A DNA stretch of 64,000 nucleotides from Yersinia aleksiciae (GTDB taxonomy: Bacteria; Pseudomonadota; Gammaproteobacteria; Enterobacterales; Enterobacteriaceae), in NCBI RefSeq assembly GCF_001047675.1, contig NZ_CP011975.1, positions 1,342,073-1,406,072 on the forward strand, given 5' to 3'. Position 1 is the first letter of the stretch; each line of letters starts with the position of its first letter. The position numbers and the translations under genes are program-made. Below, piece after piece: positions 52,614-60,449 of the stretch. Below the pieces are notes generated by a model. That model was not told the DNA's origin. It was given only the letters and a program-made list of their open reading frames with translations, and ran no database searches.

Positions 52614-53915
52614 ATGCGTAAAATTAAAGGATTACGCTGGTACATGATCGCTTTGGTCACCGTCGGCACGATATTGGGTTACCTAACACGTAATGCTATT
52701 GCTGTTGCCGCACCGACGTTGCAAGAGCAGTTACATATCACAACACAGCAATATTCTTACATTATCGCCGCTTATTCTGCCGCTTACACCATTATGCAAC
52801 CGGTAGCCGGTTATGTTCTGGATGTCATGGGCACCAAAGTGGGCTATGCCATGTTTGCCATTATGTGGGCCATCTTCTGTATGAGCACCGCGTTGGCCAG
52901 CAGCTGGGGTGGTTTAGCTATCGCCCGTGGTGCGGTAGGTATGGCAGAGGCTGCTATGATCCCTGCGGGCCTGAAGGCCAGTAGTGAATGGTTCCCAGCA
53001 AAAGAGCGTTCCATTGCGGTGGGTTACTTTAACGTCGGCTCCTCAATCGGCGGCATGATTGCTCCCCCATTAGTGGTGTGGGCGATTGTGATGCACAGCT
53101 GGCAGATGGCATTTATCATCACCGGTGTGCTCAGCCTGATTTGGGCCATTGCCTGGTTGATTCTCTACAAACACCCGAAAGATCAGAAAAAACTGACTGA
53201 TGAAGAGCGCGAATACATCCTCAGTGGTCAGGAAGCACAGCACTCCACCGCTAACGCTAAAAAGATGTCTGCATTGCAGATTATCCGTAACCGTCAGTTT
53301 TGGGGTATTGCGATCCCACGTTTCTTGGCAGAACCTGCCTGGGGGACGTTCAACGCATGGATCCCACTGTTCATGTTCAAAGCTTATGGCTTTAACCTGA
53401 AAGAGATCGCCATGTTTGCCTGGATGCCAATGCTGTTTGCCGATTTGGGCTGCATTTTGGGTGGCTACCTGCCGCCACTGTTCCAGAAGCATTTCAAAGT
53501 TAACCTGATTGTTTCCCGTAAGTTAGTGGTCACAATGGGTGGCCTGTTGATGATTGCACCGGGGACTATCGGCCTGTTCACTAGCCCTTATGCCGCGATC
53601 GCACTGCTGTGTGTTGGGGGCTTTGCTCACCAATCACTGTCTGGCGCACTGATTACGCTGTCGTCTGACGTCTTTGGTCGAAATGAAGTGGCAACGGCTA
53701 ACGGCTTGACCGGTATGGCGGCTTGGACAGCCAGTACCATGTTTGCTCTGGTAGTCGGTGCATTAGCCGATACCATGGGCTTCAGCCCACTGTTTGCTGC
53801 CTTGGCCGTGTTTGACGTGTTAGCGGTAGTGGTTATCTGGACCGTACTGCAAAACCGTCCAGCAGTCGAACCCGCTATCGACTCCATTCAGCAATCTCCA
53901 GCCGGACAGAATTAA
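52614..53915 (+). CDS. exuT: Hexuronate transporter ExuT
   Basis: A 433-residue MFS permease of the anion:cation symporter family, importing galacturonate and glucuronate. 12 helices; signature pieces are MRKIKGLRWYMIALVTVG, YLTRNAIAVAAPTLQEQL, YSYIIAAYSAAYTIMQPVAG, LKASSEWFPAKERSIAVGYF and FLAEPAWGTFNAWIPLFMF. I use the second of two adjacent ATGs (52614), as in E. coli; 52611 is equally possible. ERIC remnants lie upstream and a good terminator downstream at 53951. It is followed by its regulator exuR. Confidence 0.97.
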   Translation: MRKIKGLRWYMIALVTVGTILGYLTRNAIAVAAPTLQEQLHITTQQYSYIIAAYSAAYTIMQPVAGYVLDVMGTKVGYAMFAIMWAIFCMSTALASSWGGLAIARGAVGMAEAAMIPAGLKASSEWFPAKERSIAVGYFNVGSSIGGMIAPPLVVWAIVMHSWQMAFIITGVLSLIWAIAWLILYKHPKDQKKLTDEEREYILSGQEAQHSTANAKKMSALQIIRNRQFWGIAIPRFLAEPAWGTFNAWIPLFMFKAYGFNLKEIAMFAWMPMLFADLGCILGGYLPPLFQKHFKVNLIVSRKLVVTMGGLLMIAPGTIGLFTSPYAAIALLCVGGFAHQSLSGALITLSSDVFGRNEVATANGLTGMAAWTASTMFALVVGALADTMGFSPLFAALAVFDVLAVVVIWTVLQNRPAVEPAIDSIQQSPAGQN

Positions 53916-53950
53916 TCTGATTAACCATGATTAACTCTTCGCCTTGACGA

Positions 53951-53980
53951 AAGCCCGGCTATTATTGGCCGGGCTTTTTA
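53951..53980 (+). terminator. Terminator of exuT
   Basis: AGCCCGGC (53952-53959) and GCCGGGCT (53968-53975) form an 8-bp stem with an 8-base loop, followed by TTTTATTG. It isolates exuT from exuR. Confidence 0.88.
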
Positions 53981-54054
53981 TTGCCTCTCAGCCCCGATAT
54001 ACCGCACTTTTTCCATCACAACTGTGATAGCAATAACTAGAACCCAATAGGGAT

Positions 54055-54070
54055 AAGTGGTATAACAAGT
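54055..54070 (+). promoter_or_regulatory. Possible ExuR/UxuR-type operator before exuR
   Basis: AAGTGGTATAACAAGT contains TGGTATA and is partly symmetric (10 of 16 positions), resembling the TGGTATACCA core reported for UxuR/ExuR sites. It lies 88 bp before the exuR start, consistent with autoregulation. The match is imperfect. Confidence 0.3.
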
Positions 54071-54157
54071 CCAATTATATCTCCTTCGGGATATCAAGCC
54101 TTCCTGACAAAATGAGCCGCAAAATTTACGGCCTCAGCTGATCCAAGAGCCTTAATC

Positions 54158-54964
54158 ATGGAATTCACAGAAACCAGACGGTTGTACCAGCAGTTAGCCG
54201 CAGAGTTAAAGCAGCGAATCGAAGCGGGTGTTTATCCGGTAGGTGATAAATTGCCCGCAGAACGCTACATTTCCGAAGAAATGAATGTCAGCCGAACCGT
54301 GGTTCGTGAAGCGATTATCATGCTGGAAGTGGAGGGTTACGTTGAAGTGCGCAAAGGCTCCGGCATCCATGTGATGTCGAATAAGCAAAAGCACTTGGTG
54401 ATGCCCAATCAGGGTATTGAGTTTGCCACCGCGGGTCCTTTTGAGCTGTTACAGGCGCGCCAGCTGATCGAGAGTAACATTGCGGAATTCGCCGCCACGC
54501 AGGTGACACGGCAAGATATCGTGCAATTGATCGAGATCCAGAAACATGCGCGGCAGGAAGATCGTTTCCGTGACTCGCAGTGGGATCTCAAATTCCATGT
54601 GCAGGTGGCGCTGGCGACCCAAAATACCGCCATGGCAACCATTGTCGAAAAAATGTGGAGTCAGCGGGTGCATAACCCTTATTGGCTCAAACTGCATGAA
54701 CATATCGACGATAAATCGATCGAGAGCTGGTGCGAAGATCACGACAGGATCCTTGAAGCTTTGATGCGTAAAGATCCCTACGCCAGCAAACTGGCCATGT
54801 GGCAACATCTGGAGAACACCAAACAGATGCTGTTCCGCGCCACAACCGATGATTTCGAATTTAATGTGGATCGCTATTTGTTCACAGAAAACCCCGTAGT
54901 TCACCTCGACATCCCCAAAGAAATTGGGGTTGCAGGTAGGCAGCAAGCGAACGAATCCCGATGA
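54158..54964 (+). CDS. exuR: Hexuronate-responsive GntR-family repressor ExuR
   Basis: A 268-residue FadR-subfamily GntR regulator that represses exuT and uxa genes until hexuronates bind. The N-terminal winged helix spans about 1-75 ([60 protein letters not shown]); the FCD effector domain follows with [19 protein letters not shown] and [15 protein letters not shown] (metal/effector histidines), and [20 protein letters not shown]. The last 17 residues, [17 protein letters not shown], and the stop codon are encoded by the first ERIC of the tandem array beginning at 54911; the conserved homologous part ends at VVHLD. Confidence 0.96.
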   Translation: MEFTETRRLYQQLAAELKQRIEAGVYPVGDKLPAERYISEEMNVSRTVVREAIIMLEVEGYVEVRKGSGIHVMSNKQKHLVMPNQGIEFATAGPFELLQARQLIESNIAEFAATQVTRQDIVQLIEIQKHARQEDRFRDSQWDLKFHVQVALATQNTAMATIVEKMWSQRVHNPYWLKLHEHIDDKSIESWCEDHDRILEALMRKDPYASKLAMWQHLENTKQMLFRATTDDFEFNVDRYLFTENPVVHLDIPKEIGVAGRQQANESR

Positions 54965-55239
54965 GCTTACACCAGTAAGTGATTCGGGTAAGTGAACGCA
55001 GCTAACGCCTCTGCAACGCCAAGGGCGAAGGGGATCCCCAAAGAAGTTGGGGCTGCAGGTAGGTAGCAAGCGAACGAATCCCGATGAGCTTACACCAGTA
55101 AGTGATTCGGGTAAGTGAACGCAGCTAACGCCTCTGCAACGCCAAGGGCGAAGGGGATCCCCAAAGAAGTTGGGGCTGCAGGTAGGCAGCAAGCGAACGA
55201 ATCCCGATGAGCTTACACCAGTAAGTGATTCGGGTAAGC
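54911..55239. repeat. Tandem ERIC array, 123-bp period (two full copies and one cut short)
   Basis: Units start with ATCCCCAAAGAA at 54911, 55034 and 55157, exactly 123 bp apart. Each has ATCCCGATGAGCTTACACCA then GTAAGTGATTCGGGTAAG; the third is broken after that core, where IS6-like sequence begins. Copies one and two differ by a handful of bases. The first copy overlaps the end of exuR. Confidence 0.93.
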
Positions 55240-55288
55240 TGTCTTCAGGGGTTTGAAACCTAGTATCGGATTGATTATCCGCTTCAGC
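55239..55288 (-). mobile_element. IS6-family transposase fragment B
   Basis: On the minus strand this codes LKRIINPILGFKPLKTA, which fits the C-terminal part of IS6/IS26-type transposases (HGKLKRIIN...LGFK..KTAYATIKG). The reading ends where ERIC sequence starts, so the remaining about 35 codons of the transposase are lost. The first 33 bases (55256-55288) are repeated at 56793-56825 with two differences. Confidence 0.75.
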
Positions 55289-55441
55289 ATTAACAATTAG
55301 GTATCAATAAAAGACAATGTTATACCGCAATGTGTCGTAACATTGTCTGTAGCACTTCATCATTTAATAGACCGTAGTTATCCGAATAAATCTTTTTTTT
55401 AATATTTCAATTAGGCCATTTCTTTAAGCCGATATTTATAT
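55289..55441. other. A/T-rich gap downstream of the methyltransferase gene
   Basis: About 150 bp, very A/T-rich, with no hairpin or small frame that I can support. It includes poly-T on the plus strand near 55391 and may hold a weak terminator. Confidence 0.4.
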
Positions 55442-56473
55442 TCAGGCGGGAATAGCCTCAATTATCGATACATAGCTTCCAGTATCGATAATACGGTTAA
55501 GTTTCAAATCTGCGCTGGCGAGCAGTGTTTTAAGTTCTTCCTCAGTTCGTGCTTGTCCCCCATCAAAACTACCTAATAATAGAAGGTCGATCTCTTTTCC
55601 ACCTTGCCAGGTATCATTTCTGGATATGACAGGTTCTAAGATAAGCACTTTTGAATTGGGCTGCATTGCATTACGACAGCTACGTAATATCTTACTTGCT
55701 TGCTCTTCGGGCCAATCCATCGTGATGTATTTTAATAAATAAAAATCCGCCGTTGGGCAGCTTTCAAAGAAATTACCTGACTGAGTTTCCCAACGAGAAT
55801 CATCTCCTAATTCGCCCAGACGATTCCTTGCTAAAACAGCCGGACGGTCGAATAAAATGCCATGGAGAGTGGGATTATGTTGTAAGACTTTTAGCAATAA
55901 TCCGCCAAAACCACCGGCAATATCAATCACGGTGGCATGTTCTGGGAAGTTATAACTGCGCACCAAAAAGTTGTTTTCTACTGAGGACATAGAGTACATT
56001 CCGGTATGGAAATCGCTTTCAGATTCGGGAATATTTTCTTGTGACCAGTATTCATAAAAAGACATGCCGAATGCTTGTTTAAAAGCTGATTCACCCCGTA
56101 GATTTTCGACGAGATTACCGAGTGGGAGCCAGAATGTCTTATCTGTCAGCATTAATACTGCCGCGCGCAGTGAGTTACGATTATCTGAGCAGAGGAACTG
56201 CGCCGCAGGGGTAAGGGAGAATCGGCCATCTTCTAATTCTTCAAAGATATTTCGAGAGGCCAACATACGTAATACACGATTTAACAGACGCCAATCAGCC
56301 CCCACCGCCAACCCAAGCTCCTCCGCTGTTTTGGCGCCTTTTACCAAATGATCTGCAACGCCTAAAATTGCTGCGGCACGTAATGAGGCTTGAAAAGTAA
56401 AGCCCATAGCCTGCTCCAATAAATATAATGCCGCAGTATCATCTTCACACTTAAGTAAATTATTGTTGCCCAT
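55442..56473 (-). CDS. SAM-dependent O-methyltransferase (Methyltransf_2 type)
   Basis: A 343-residue protein with an N-terminal dimerisation winged helix (about 20-100; SLRAAAILGVADHLVKGAKT, LLNRVLRMLASRNIFEE) and a C-terminal Rossmann domain with VIDIAGGFGGLLLKVL (SAM motif I, near 185), LHGILFDRPAVL, and YLLKYITMDWPEEQASKIL, where family members have a catalytic His in this position. It resembles bacterial small-molecule O-methyltransferases of the hydroxyneurosporene/acetylserotonin or antibiotic-tailoring type. There is no biosynthetic cluster nearby, so the substrate is unknown. It lies between two IS6-like fragments and is lower in GC than the exu and yqj genes, consistent with acquisition by transfer. 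Confidence 0.8.
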   Translation of the reverse strand: MGNNNLLKCEDDTAALYLLEQAMGFTFQASLRAAAILGVADHLVKGAKTAEELGLAVGADWRLLNRVLRMLASRNIFEELEDGRFSLTPAAQFLCSDNRNSLRAAVLMLTDKTFWLPLGNLVENLRGESAFKQAFGMSFYEYWSQENIPESESDFHTGMYSMSSVENNFLVRSYNFPEHATVIDIAGGFGGLLLKVLQHNPTLHGILFDRPAVLARNRLGELGDDSRWETQSGNFFESCPTADFYLLKYITMDWPEEQASKILRSCRNAMQPNSKVLILEPVISRNDTWQGGKEIDLLLLGSFDGGQARTEEELKTLLASADLKLNRIIDTGSYVSIIEAIPA

Positions 56474-56782
56474 GGTAATAATACCTTCATATAATTGATG
56501 TGATTATACATAGTTGCAATAAATATAATTACAACCACAGCCATGTTAATGAAAATATATCCATAAGAAATGTAGTTCACTAAATTGAATTATTGCAAAC
56601 AGTCTATTGCTCTAATTAAGAATTTTATTAAGTAATTTATGGGCAATGTAATGAAAAACCTGAGCTTTAATTGACAATTATATTTACGCATCTAATCATC
56701 ACATATAATAAAAGCTAATGATTTTGACGTTATCGGTGATTTGTGGGTTTTGTTATGATTGCTCGGTGATGAATTTCAGACA
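56474..56782. other. A/T-rich upstream region of the methyltransferase gene
   Basis: A 309-bp, very A/T-rich stretch that must hold the leftward methyltransferase promoter. I see no repeat or recognised operator. Confidence 0.45.
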
Positions 56783-56971
56783 TCAGACAACCAAACCTAA
56801 CATCGGATTGATTATCCGCTTCAGCTTACCGTGATCACAATCAATCACGTTGTTGAGGTATGTCACCTGACGGTGATCCACAAAATGCTGACCATGGAAA
56901 GGGTTCATACGCTGCTCCTTCTGCAAAAAAGGCAGTTCAGTTTGTCACCACTGGCTATTTGCAACAGCGCC
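56783..56971 (-). mobile_element. IS6-family element end with an internally deleted transposase (fragment A)
   Basis: The terminal inverted repeat GGCGCTGTTGCAAA (minus strand, 56971-56958) resembles the IS26 end GGCACTGTTGCAAA. About 50 bases in, AAGGAGCAGCGT precedes an ATG (56908) and a 41-residue frame: MNPFHGQHF, the transposase N-terminus, fused in frame to VDHRQVTYLNNVIDCDHGKL and KRIINPM, the C-terminal domain, then LGLVV and a stop. About 170 internal codons are missing, including the first catalytic aspartates. Only the Glu-region side remains, so it cannot transpose by itself. Confidence 0.8.
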
Positions 56972-57192
56972 AGAGAAACTCACACTCTTGTTTCTCTTCT
57001 CCCCATGAATATGCCTACTTTGGGTCAGAAAATGTCGAGTTCTGTCAGCAAACGTCATGGTTAGGCTTATTTTTAAACCATTGGTTAATAAACACCCAAC
57101 TGGCATCTATATTTCCCTGTTTCATATCCCGCTATTTTGCTAAAGTGGCAGCACTTTTTGATTCGGGTGCTTTGGGAGCGAAACGCAAATAT

Positions 57193-57726
57193 ATGCGCTG
57201 GTTGTTTGCTCTATTTATTGCGGTGTCGGGCTGGACCGGTTCGGTCTCCGGTGGCATGCTCTCGCACACGAATTCCAGCCCCTCAGGCATGGCGTTATCC
57301 GCGCTGAGTGCTGCGTATTCTGACACCCTTCTTGTTAGCGCTACGCCATCATCCGTTTGCGCACTTTCGTCCTCCCTGAGCCTGAAAAATAGCGCCATTC
57401 ACCCACAATTGCGTCTGATGGGTGTGCCAGCCAAGAAAACTGCCATAAAAAATCGGCTGGGTGCAGCCAAATTTACCGGTTCAGCCAATCCTTCACTGGT
57501 CAATAACAGCTGGGTTGGTACCAATCTGGTCATGCTACATGGCAGCCGCGCGGATGAAATCTATAAACAACCACGGCAATCACTGCCACTGGTGAACTAT
57601 TCCAACTGGATATTCCATGCATCGACACAGCGAAATCGTGTGGGTGGCTGGAAAGAGAGTAATATTCAATATAGCGGGATGCTTACCTACCACCATGACG
57701 ATGTGATGACTTTTCTGTTGTCATAG
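57193..57726 (+). CDS. Hypothetical secreted protein
   Basis: A reading frame that could start at 57193 (177 residues) inside a longer open frame from 56860. From 57193 it begins MRWLFALFIAVSGWTGSVSG, a plausible signal peptide, then a serine/alanine-rich region (about 25-70), a basic patch (GVPAKKTAIKNRLGAAKF), and an aromatic C-terminal part (NYSNWIFHASTQRNRVGG, IQYSGMLTYHHDDVMTFL). I recognise no family. The Shine-Dalgarno (GGGAG) is too far (14 bases), so the start is doubtful. It sits between IS6 remnant A and yqjA, in the accessory island, and could be a remnant of a larger gene. Confidence 0.4.
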   Translation: MRWLFALFIAVSGWTGSVSGGMLSHTNSSPSGMALSALSAAYSDTLLVSATPSSVCALSSSLSLKNSAIHPQLRLMGVPAKKTAIKNRLGAAKFTGSANPSLVNNSWVGTNLVMLHGSRADEIYKQPRQSLPLVNYSNWIFHASTQRNRVGGWKESNIQYSGMLTYHHDDVMTFLLS

Positions 57727-57866
57727 CCTCAGAGTTGTCACAGCGAGAAGTACATTTATCTCTTGATATCAGCGAATTGGTTTGTTTTGAATACCTTTAT
57801 CAAAACCCTCGCTTAGACACGAAAACTTTCGAATACCTTCGCGGATCGTGTTTATAAACTAACGGA

Positions 57867-57938
57867 TATACCCAAAGTAATTGCAGTTGCAGGTAAGCAG
57901 CAAACGAACACCCCGCAGCTTTAAGTACGAAGGATATA
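57867..57938. repeat. 72-bp ERIC deletion derivative upstream of yqjA
   Basis: Begins TATACCCAAAGTAATTGCAG and ends near GTACGAAGGATATA, 72 bp in all, without the central palindrome. It lies 27 bp before the yqjA start, so it is in or next to the promoter or leader. Confidence 0.8.
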
Positions 57939-57964
57939 TAACAATGACGTTTTAGGAATACCAG

Positions 57965-58657
57965 ATGGATATCATTAAAGAACTCTTACATGCTTTATGG
58001 GCACAGGACTATGAGACGTTGGCTAACCCGTCTCTGGTATGGGCCATCTATATCCTGCTGTTTGTGATACTTTTTCTGGAAAATGGTTTACTTCCGGCAG
58101 CGTTTTTACCGGGCGATAGTCTGCTGATTCTGGTTGGCGTACTGATTTCAAAAGGTGCCATGAGTTTCCCAGTGACACTCGTGGTATTGACCACTGCGGC
58201 CAGCCTTGGCTGCTGGGTCAGCTATATTCAGGGCCGATGGCTGGGGAATACCAAAGTGGTACAGGGGTGGCTGTCCCATCTGCCTGCCCATTATCATCAG
58301 CGCGCTCATAATCTGTTCCACCGTCATGGATTATCCGCCCTGTTGGTTGGCCGTTTCCTGGCATTTGTACGCACCTTGTTGCCAACAATTGCGGGTCTTT
58401 CTGGCCTGAGTAATGCCCGTTTTCAATTCTTTAACTGGATGAGTGGGTTGCTGTGGGTATTGATTCTGACCACTATGGGCTTTGCTTTCGGTAAAACCCC
58501 GGTATTCCTTAAGTACGAAGATGAAGTGATGTTCTTCCTGATGTTGCTGCCACTGGCACTCTTGGTGATTGGCTTATTTGGTTCTTTGTATGTGCTTTGG
58601 CGCAAGAAGAACGCCGCACCAGTTGACGAGAGCAATGACAAAGGTAAGTCAGAGTGA
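57965..58657 (+). CDS. yqjA: YqjA, DedA-family membrane protein
   Basis: A 230-residue DedA protein (220 in E. coli) with four to six hydrophobic segments. Conserved DedA pieces: [20 protein letters not shown] with the membrane Glu39-type and Asp51-type acids, then [16 protein letters not shown] and [18 protein letters not shown], whose arginine is essential in homologues. With YghB it supports proton-motive-force-dependent transport, cell division and drug/alkaline resistance in E. coli; DedA proteins are also proposed to flip lipid carriers. Its stop overlaps the start of mzrA by 3-4 bases (GTGA), so the two are translationally coupled. Confidence 0.95.
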   Translation: MDIIKELLHALWAQDYETLANPSLVWAIYILLFVILFLENGLLPAAFLPGDSLLILVGVLISKGAMSFPVTLVVLTTAASLGCWVSYIQGRWLGNTKVVQGWLSHLPAHYHQRAHNLFHRHGLSALLVGRFLAFVRTLLPTIAGLSGLSNARFQFFNWMSGLLWVLILTTMGFAFGKTPVFLKYEDEVMFFLMLLPLALLVIGLFGSLYVLWRKKNAAPVDESNDKGKSE

Positions 58658-59043
58658 TCAAGTTCAGGGGCCGTTTTAGCCGCCCAGTTTGGCATTATCT
58701 TATTCTGCCAGTGACTGCCTTGTTGCTGGCAGCACTGCTGTTTACGCCCATTATTTTGCGCACCGAGAGTGCGTTAAAAATTCGGCCTAATCAGCAGGGG
58801 TTATCGGTGCCTGATGGATTTTATCTGTACCAACATCTCGATCAGCGGGGGATTCGCATCAAGAGTATTATCCCAGAGAAGGATAGTCTGGTGGTGAACC
58901 TGGAGTCCCCTGATCAGCAGAAAGAAGCCATTGAGGTTTTGCAGGATATCTTGCCCAGTGGTTATGTCATTGTCTCCAGTGAGTCAAAGAAACGTCATCG
59001 ACTATTGCCTGCATTCAGAAATCACATGCAAAATGTAGGGTAA
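58654..59043 (+). CDS. mzrA: MzrA, modulator of EnvZ/OmpR
   Basis: A 129-residue single-pass inner-membrane protein (127 in E. coli). N-terminal cytoplasmic basic stretch, transmembrane helix ([18 protein letters not shown], about 13-30), then a periplasmic domain with [34 protein letters not shown] and ILPSGYVIV. MzrA binds the sensor kinase EnvZ and links CpxAR to OmpR regulation. The start is GTG at 58654 overlapping the yqjA TGA; sequence identity to the E. coli protein is modest apart from the PDGF...HLD and LP.GYI parts, so the call relies partly on context. Confidence 0.9.
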   Translation: MIKFRGRFSRPVWHYLILPVTALLLAALLFTPIILRTESALKIRPNQQGLSVPDGFYLYQHLDQRGIRIKSIIPEKDSLVVNLESPDQQKEAIEVLQDILPSGYVIVSSESKKRHRLLPAFRNHMQNVG

Positions 59044-59228
59044 TTAACGCGGCGGGGGCAATCTCCCCGTCGTGACATCTTCTTTATTCCCCCTTTATTC
59101 TGCTGATATCTGATTAATCTATAAAAAATTCTGTAGTAAACTTGGGTATCACATCATTCAGCGCTATGCTTAGTCATTCACGGCAACCTGTTTCGTCCCT
59201 GACTCTTGCTGTAAAAGGAAGCAATACT

Positions 59229-59621
59229 ATGTTGTTACGTACGACGTTATTACGTCATTCTCTCCTGTTGGTTTTACCTATTATCATGTTTTCCAGCACT
59301 GCTCAGGCAGTGGCTGATAATGAATGCGATGTAAAAGCCAAAGAAATCCAACAGCAGATAGATTATGCCAAACAGCATGGCAATACTCGCCGCGCCGCAG
59401 GGCTGGAAACCGCATTAAAAGAAGTTAAAAACAATTGCACTGCGGAAAGTCTGAAGGCTGAGCGGCAGAAAAAAATTCGACAAAAGCAGCACAAAGTCAC
59501 TGAGCGTCAGCAAGAGTTAAAAGAGGCTCAGCAGAAAGGTGATGCGGGTAAAATTTCCAAGCAGCAAAAGAAATTAACAGAAGCACAAGCTGAGTTAAAG
59601 CAAGCTCAGGAACAGAAGTAG
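59229..59621 (+). CDS. yqjC: YqjC, periplasmic DUF1090 protein
   Basis: A 130-residue periplasmic protein. A signal peptide (about 1-26; SLLLVLPIIMFSSTAQA) is followed by DNECDVKAKEIQQQIDYAKQ, a second Cys (NNCTAE) that probably forms a disulfide with the first, and a highly charged helical coiled coil (ERQQELKEAQQKGDAGKISK). This is DUF1090, as E. coli YqjC. I start at the ATG at 59229, with AAGGA 9 bases before it, rather than the upstream ATG at 59142, which lacks a signal peptide at its N-terminus. It precedes yqjD by 124 bp. Function unknown. Confidence 0.92.
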   Translation: MLLRTTLLRHSLLLVLPIIMFSSTAQAVADNECDVKAKEIQQQIDYAKQHGNTRRAAGLETALKEVKNNCTAESLKAERQKKIRQKQHKVTERQQELKEAQQKGDAGKISKQQKKLTEAQAELKQAQEQK

Positions 59622-59745
59622 CCACTTCGTTTTTCAAGATAAAGCAGCGGACTATCCGGGATTATTTTAGGATTATTAACCTGTTAACCCGCGGAGAAAT
59701 TCGTTACGCTTGGTACTCACCTCAGTTATGTTAAGGAGCTATTAC

Positions 59746-60051
59746 ATGCCACAAGATAAAACCTCTGAACATTTACGCGCTGAACTTAAGTCATTGGCAG
59801 ATACCTTAGAAGAAGTACTGCAATCTTCGACCGATAAGCCAAAAGCTGAGTTAGACAAACTGCGGGCCAAAGCAGAGAGCGCGTTGAAGGATACACGCGA
59901 GCGTCTGAGCGAAACTGGCGATAAAATCGCAGCCCAAACCAAAGAAATTGCTGACAAAGCTGACACTTATGTCCACGACAACCCTTGGGCTGGCGTCGGT
60001 ATCGGTGCCGCCGTTGGCGTGGTGTTAGGCGTTCTGTTGTCTCGCCGTTAA
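59746..60051 (+). CDS. yqjD: YqjD, ElaB/YqjD-type ribosome-associated membrane protein
   Basis: A 101-residue DUF883 protein: an amphipathic, charged helical region (DKTSEHLRAELKSLADTLEE to DTYVHDNPWAGVG) and a C-terminal membrane anchor (GVGIGAAVGVVLGVLLSRR, about 82-101) with the DNPW motif. E. coli YqjD anchors stationary-phase ribosomes to the inner membrane. ATG with AAGGAG 9 bases upstream at 59746. It ends 2 bp before yqjE, forming the yqjDEK operon. Typically RpoS-dependent in E. coli; no such element was checked here. Confidence 0.95.
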   Translation: MPQDKTSEHLRAELKSLADTLEEVLQSSTDKPKAELDKLRAKAESALKDTRERLSETGDKIAAQTKEIADKADTYVHDNPWAGVGIGAAVGVVLGVLLSRR

Positions 60052-60053
60052 TT

Positions 60054-60449
60054 ATGGCAGAGCAACCTCAAACTCAGGGCCCCGGTAAAGGGGTCCTAGA
60101 TACTGTTCATCGTATTGCCACCATTGTGGTCGGCATGGTTGAAACCCGTGTACGGCTGGCTGCGATTGAGCTGGAAGAAGAGAAGGCAACACTGATTCAG
60201 TTGCTGATGATGGCGGGGATCACCCTGCTGTTTACCGCTTTCGGTTTGATGAGTCTGCTGGTATTAGTCATTTGGGCCATCGACCCTGCCTATCGTTTAA
60301 TGGCGCTGGGAACCACCACTGCGGTGCTGTTAGCACTGGCGATCATCGGTTTTATCTGGACACTCACCAAGGCGCGCCGCTCCACGCTACTGGGTTCTAC
60401 CCGTAAGCAGTTGGAAACGGATCGCGAACTATTGGAGAAAGAGCGTTGA
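60054..60449 (+). CDS. yqjE: YqjE, phage-holin-3-like membrane protein
   Basis: A 131-residue DUF1469 (holin III superfamily) protein with two transmembrane helices (LLMMAGITLLFTAFGLMSLL and LGTTTAVLLALAIIGFIWTL). The N-terminal RIATIVVGMVETRVRLAAIE and LEEEKATL are conserved. Start ATG at 60054, 2 bp after yqjD. Its TGA overlaps the TTG start of yqjK. It is in one transcript with yqjD and yqjK. Function unknown; the family has no proved holin activity. Confidence 0.93.
   Translation: MAEQPQTQGPGKGVLDTVHRIATIVVGMVETRVRLAAIELEEEKATLIQLLMMAGITLLFTAFGLMSLLVLVIWAIDPAYRLMALGTTTAVLLALAIIGFIWTLTKARRSTLLGSTRKQLETDRELLEKER

Noticed and set aside
54015-54028. Palindrome ATCACAACTGTGAT as a CRP site
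   Set aside because: The half-sites are in the opposite order (TCACA then TGTGA, 2-base gap) to the CRP consensus TGTGA-N6-TCACA.
54449-55192. A 247-codon minus-strand frame with 41-residue repeats
   Set aside because: It is the ERIC array followed by the antisense of exuR; the repeat, not coding, keeps it open.
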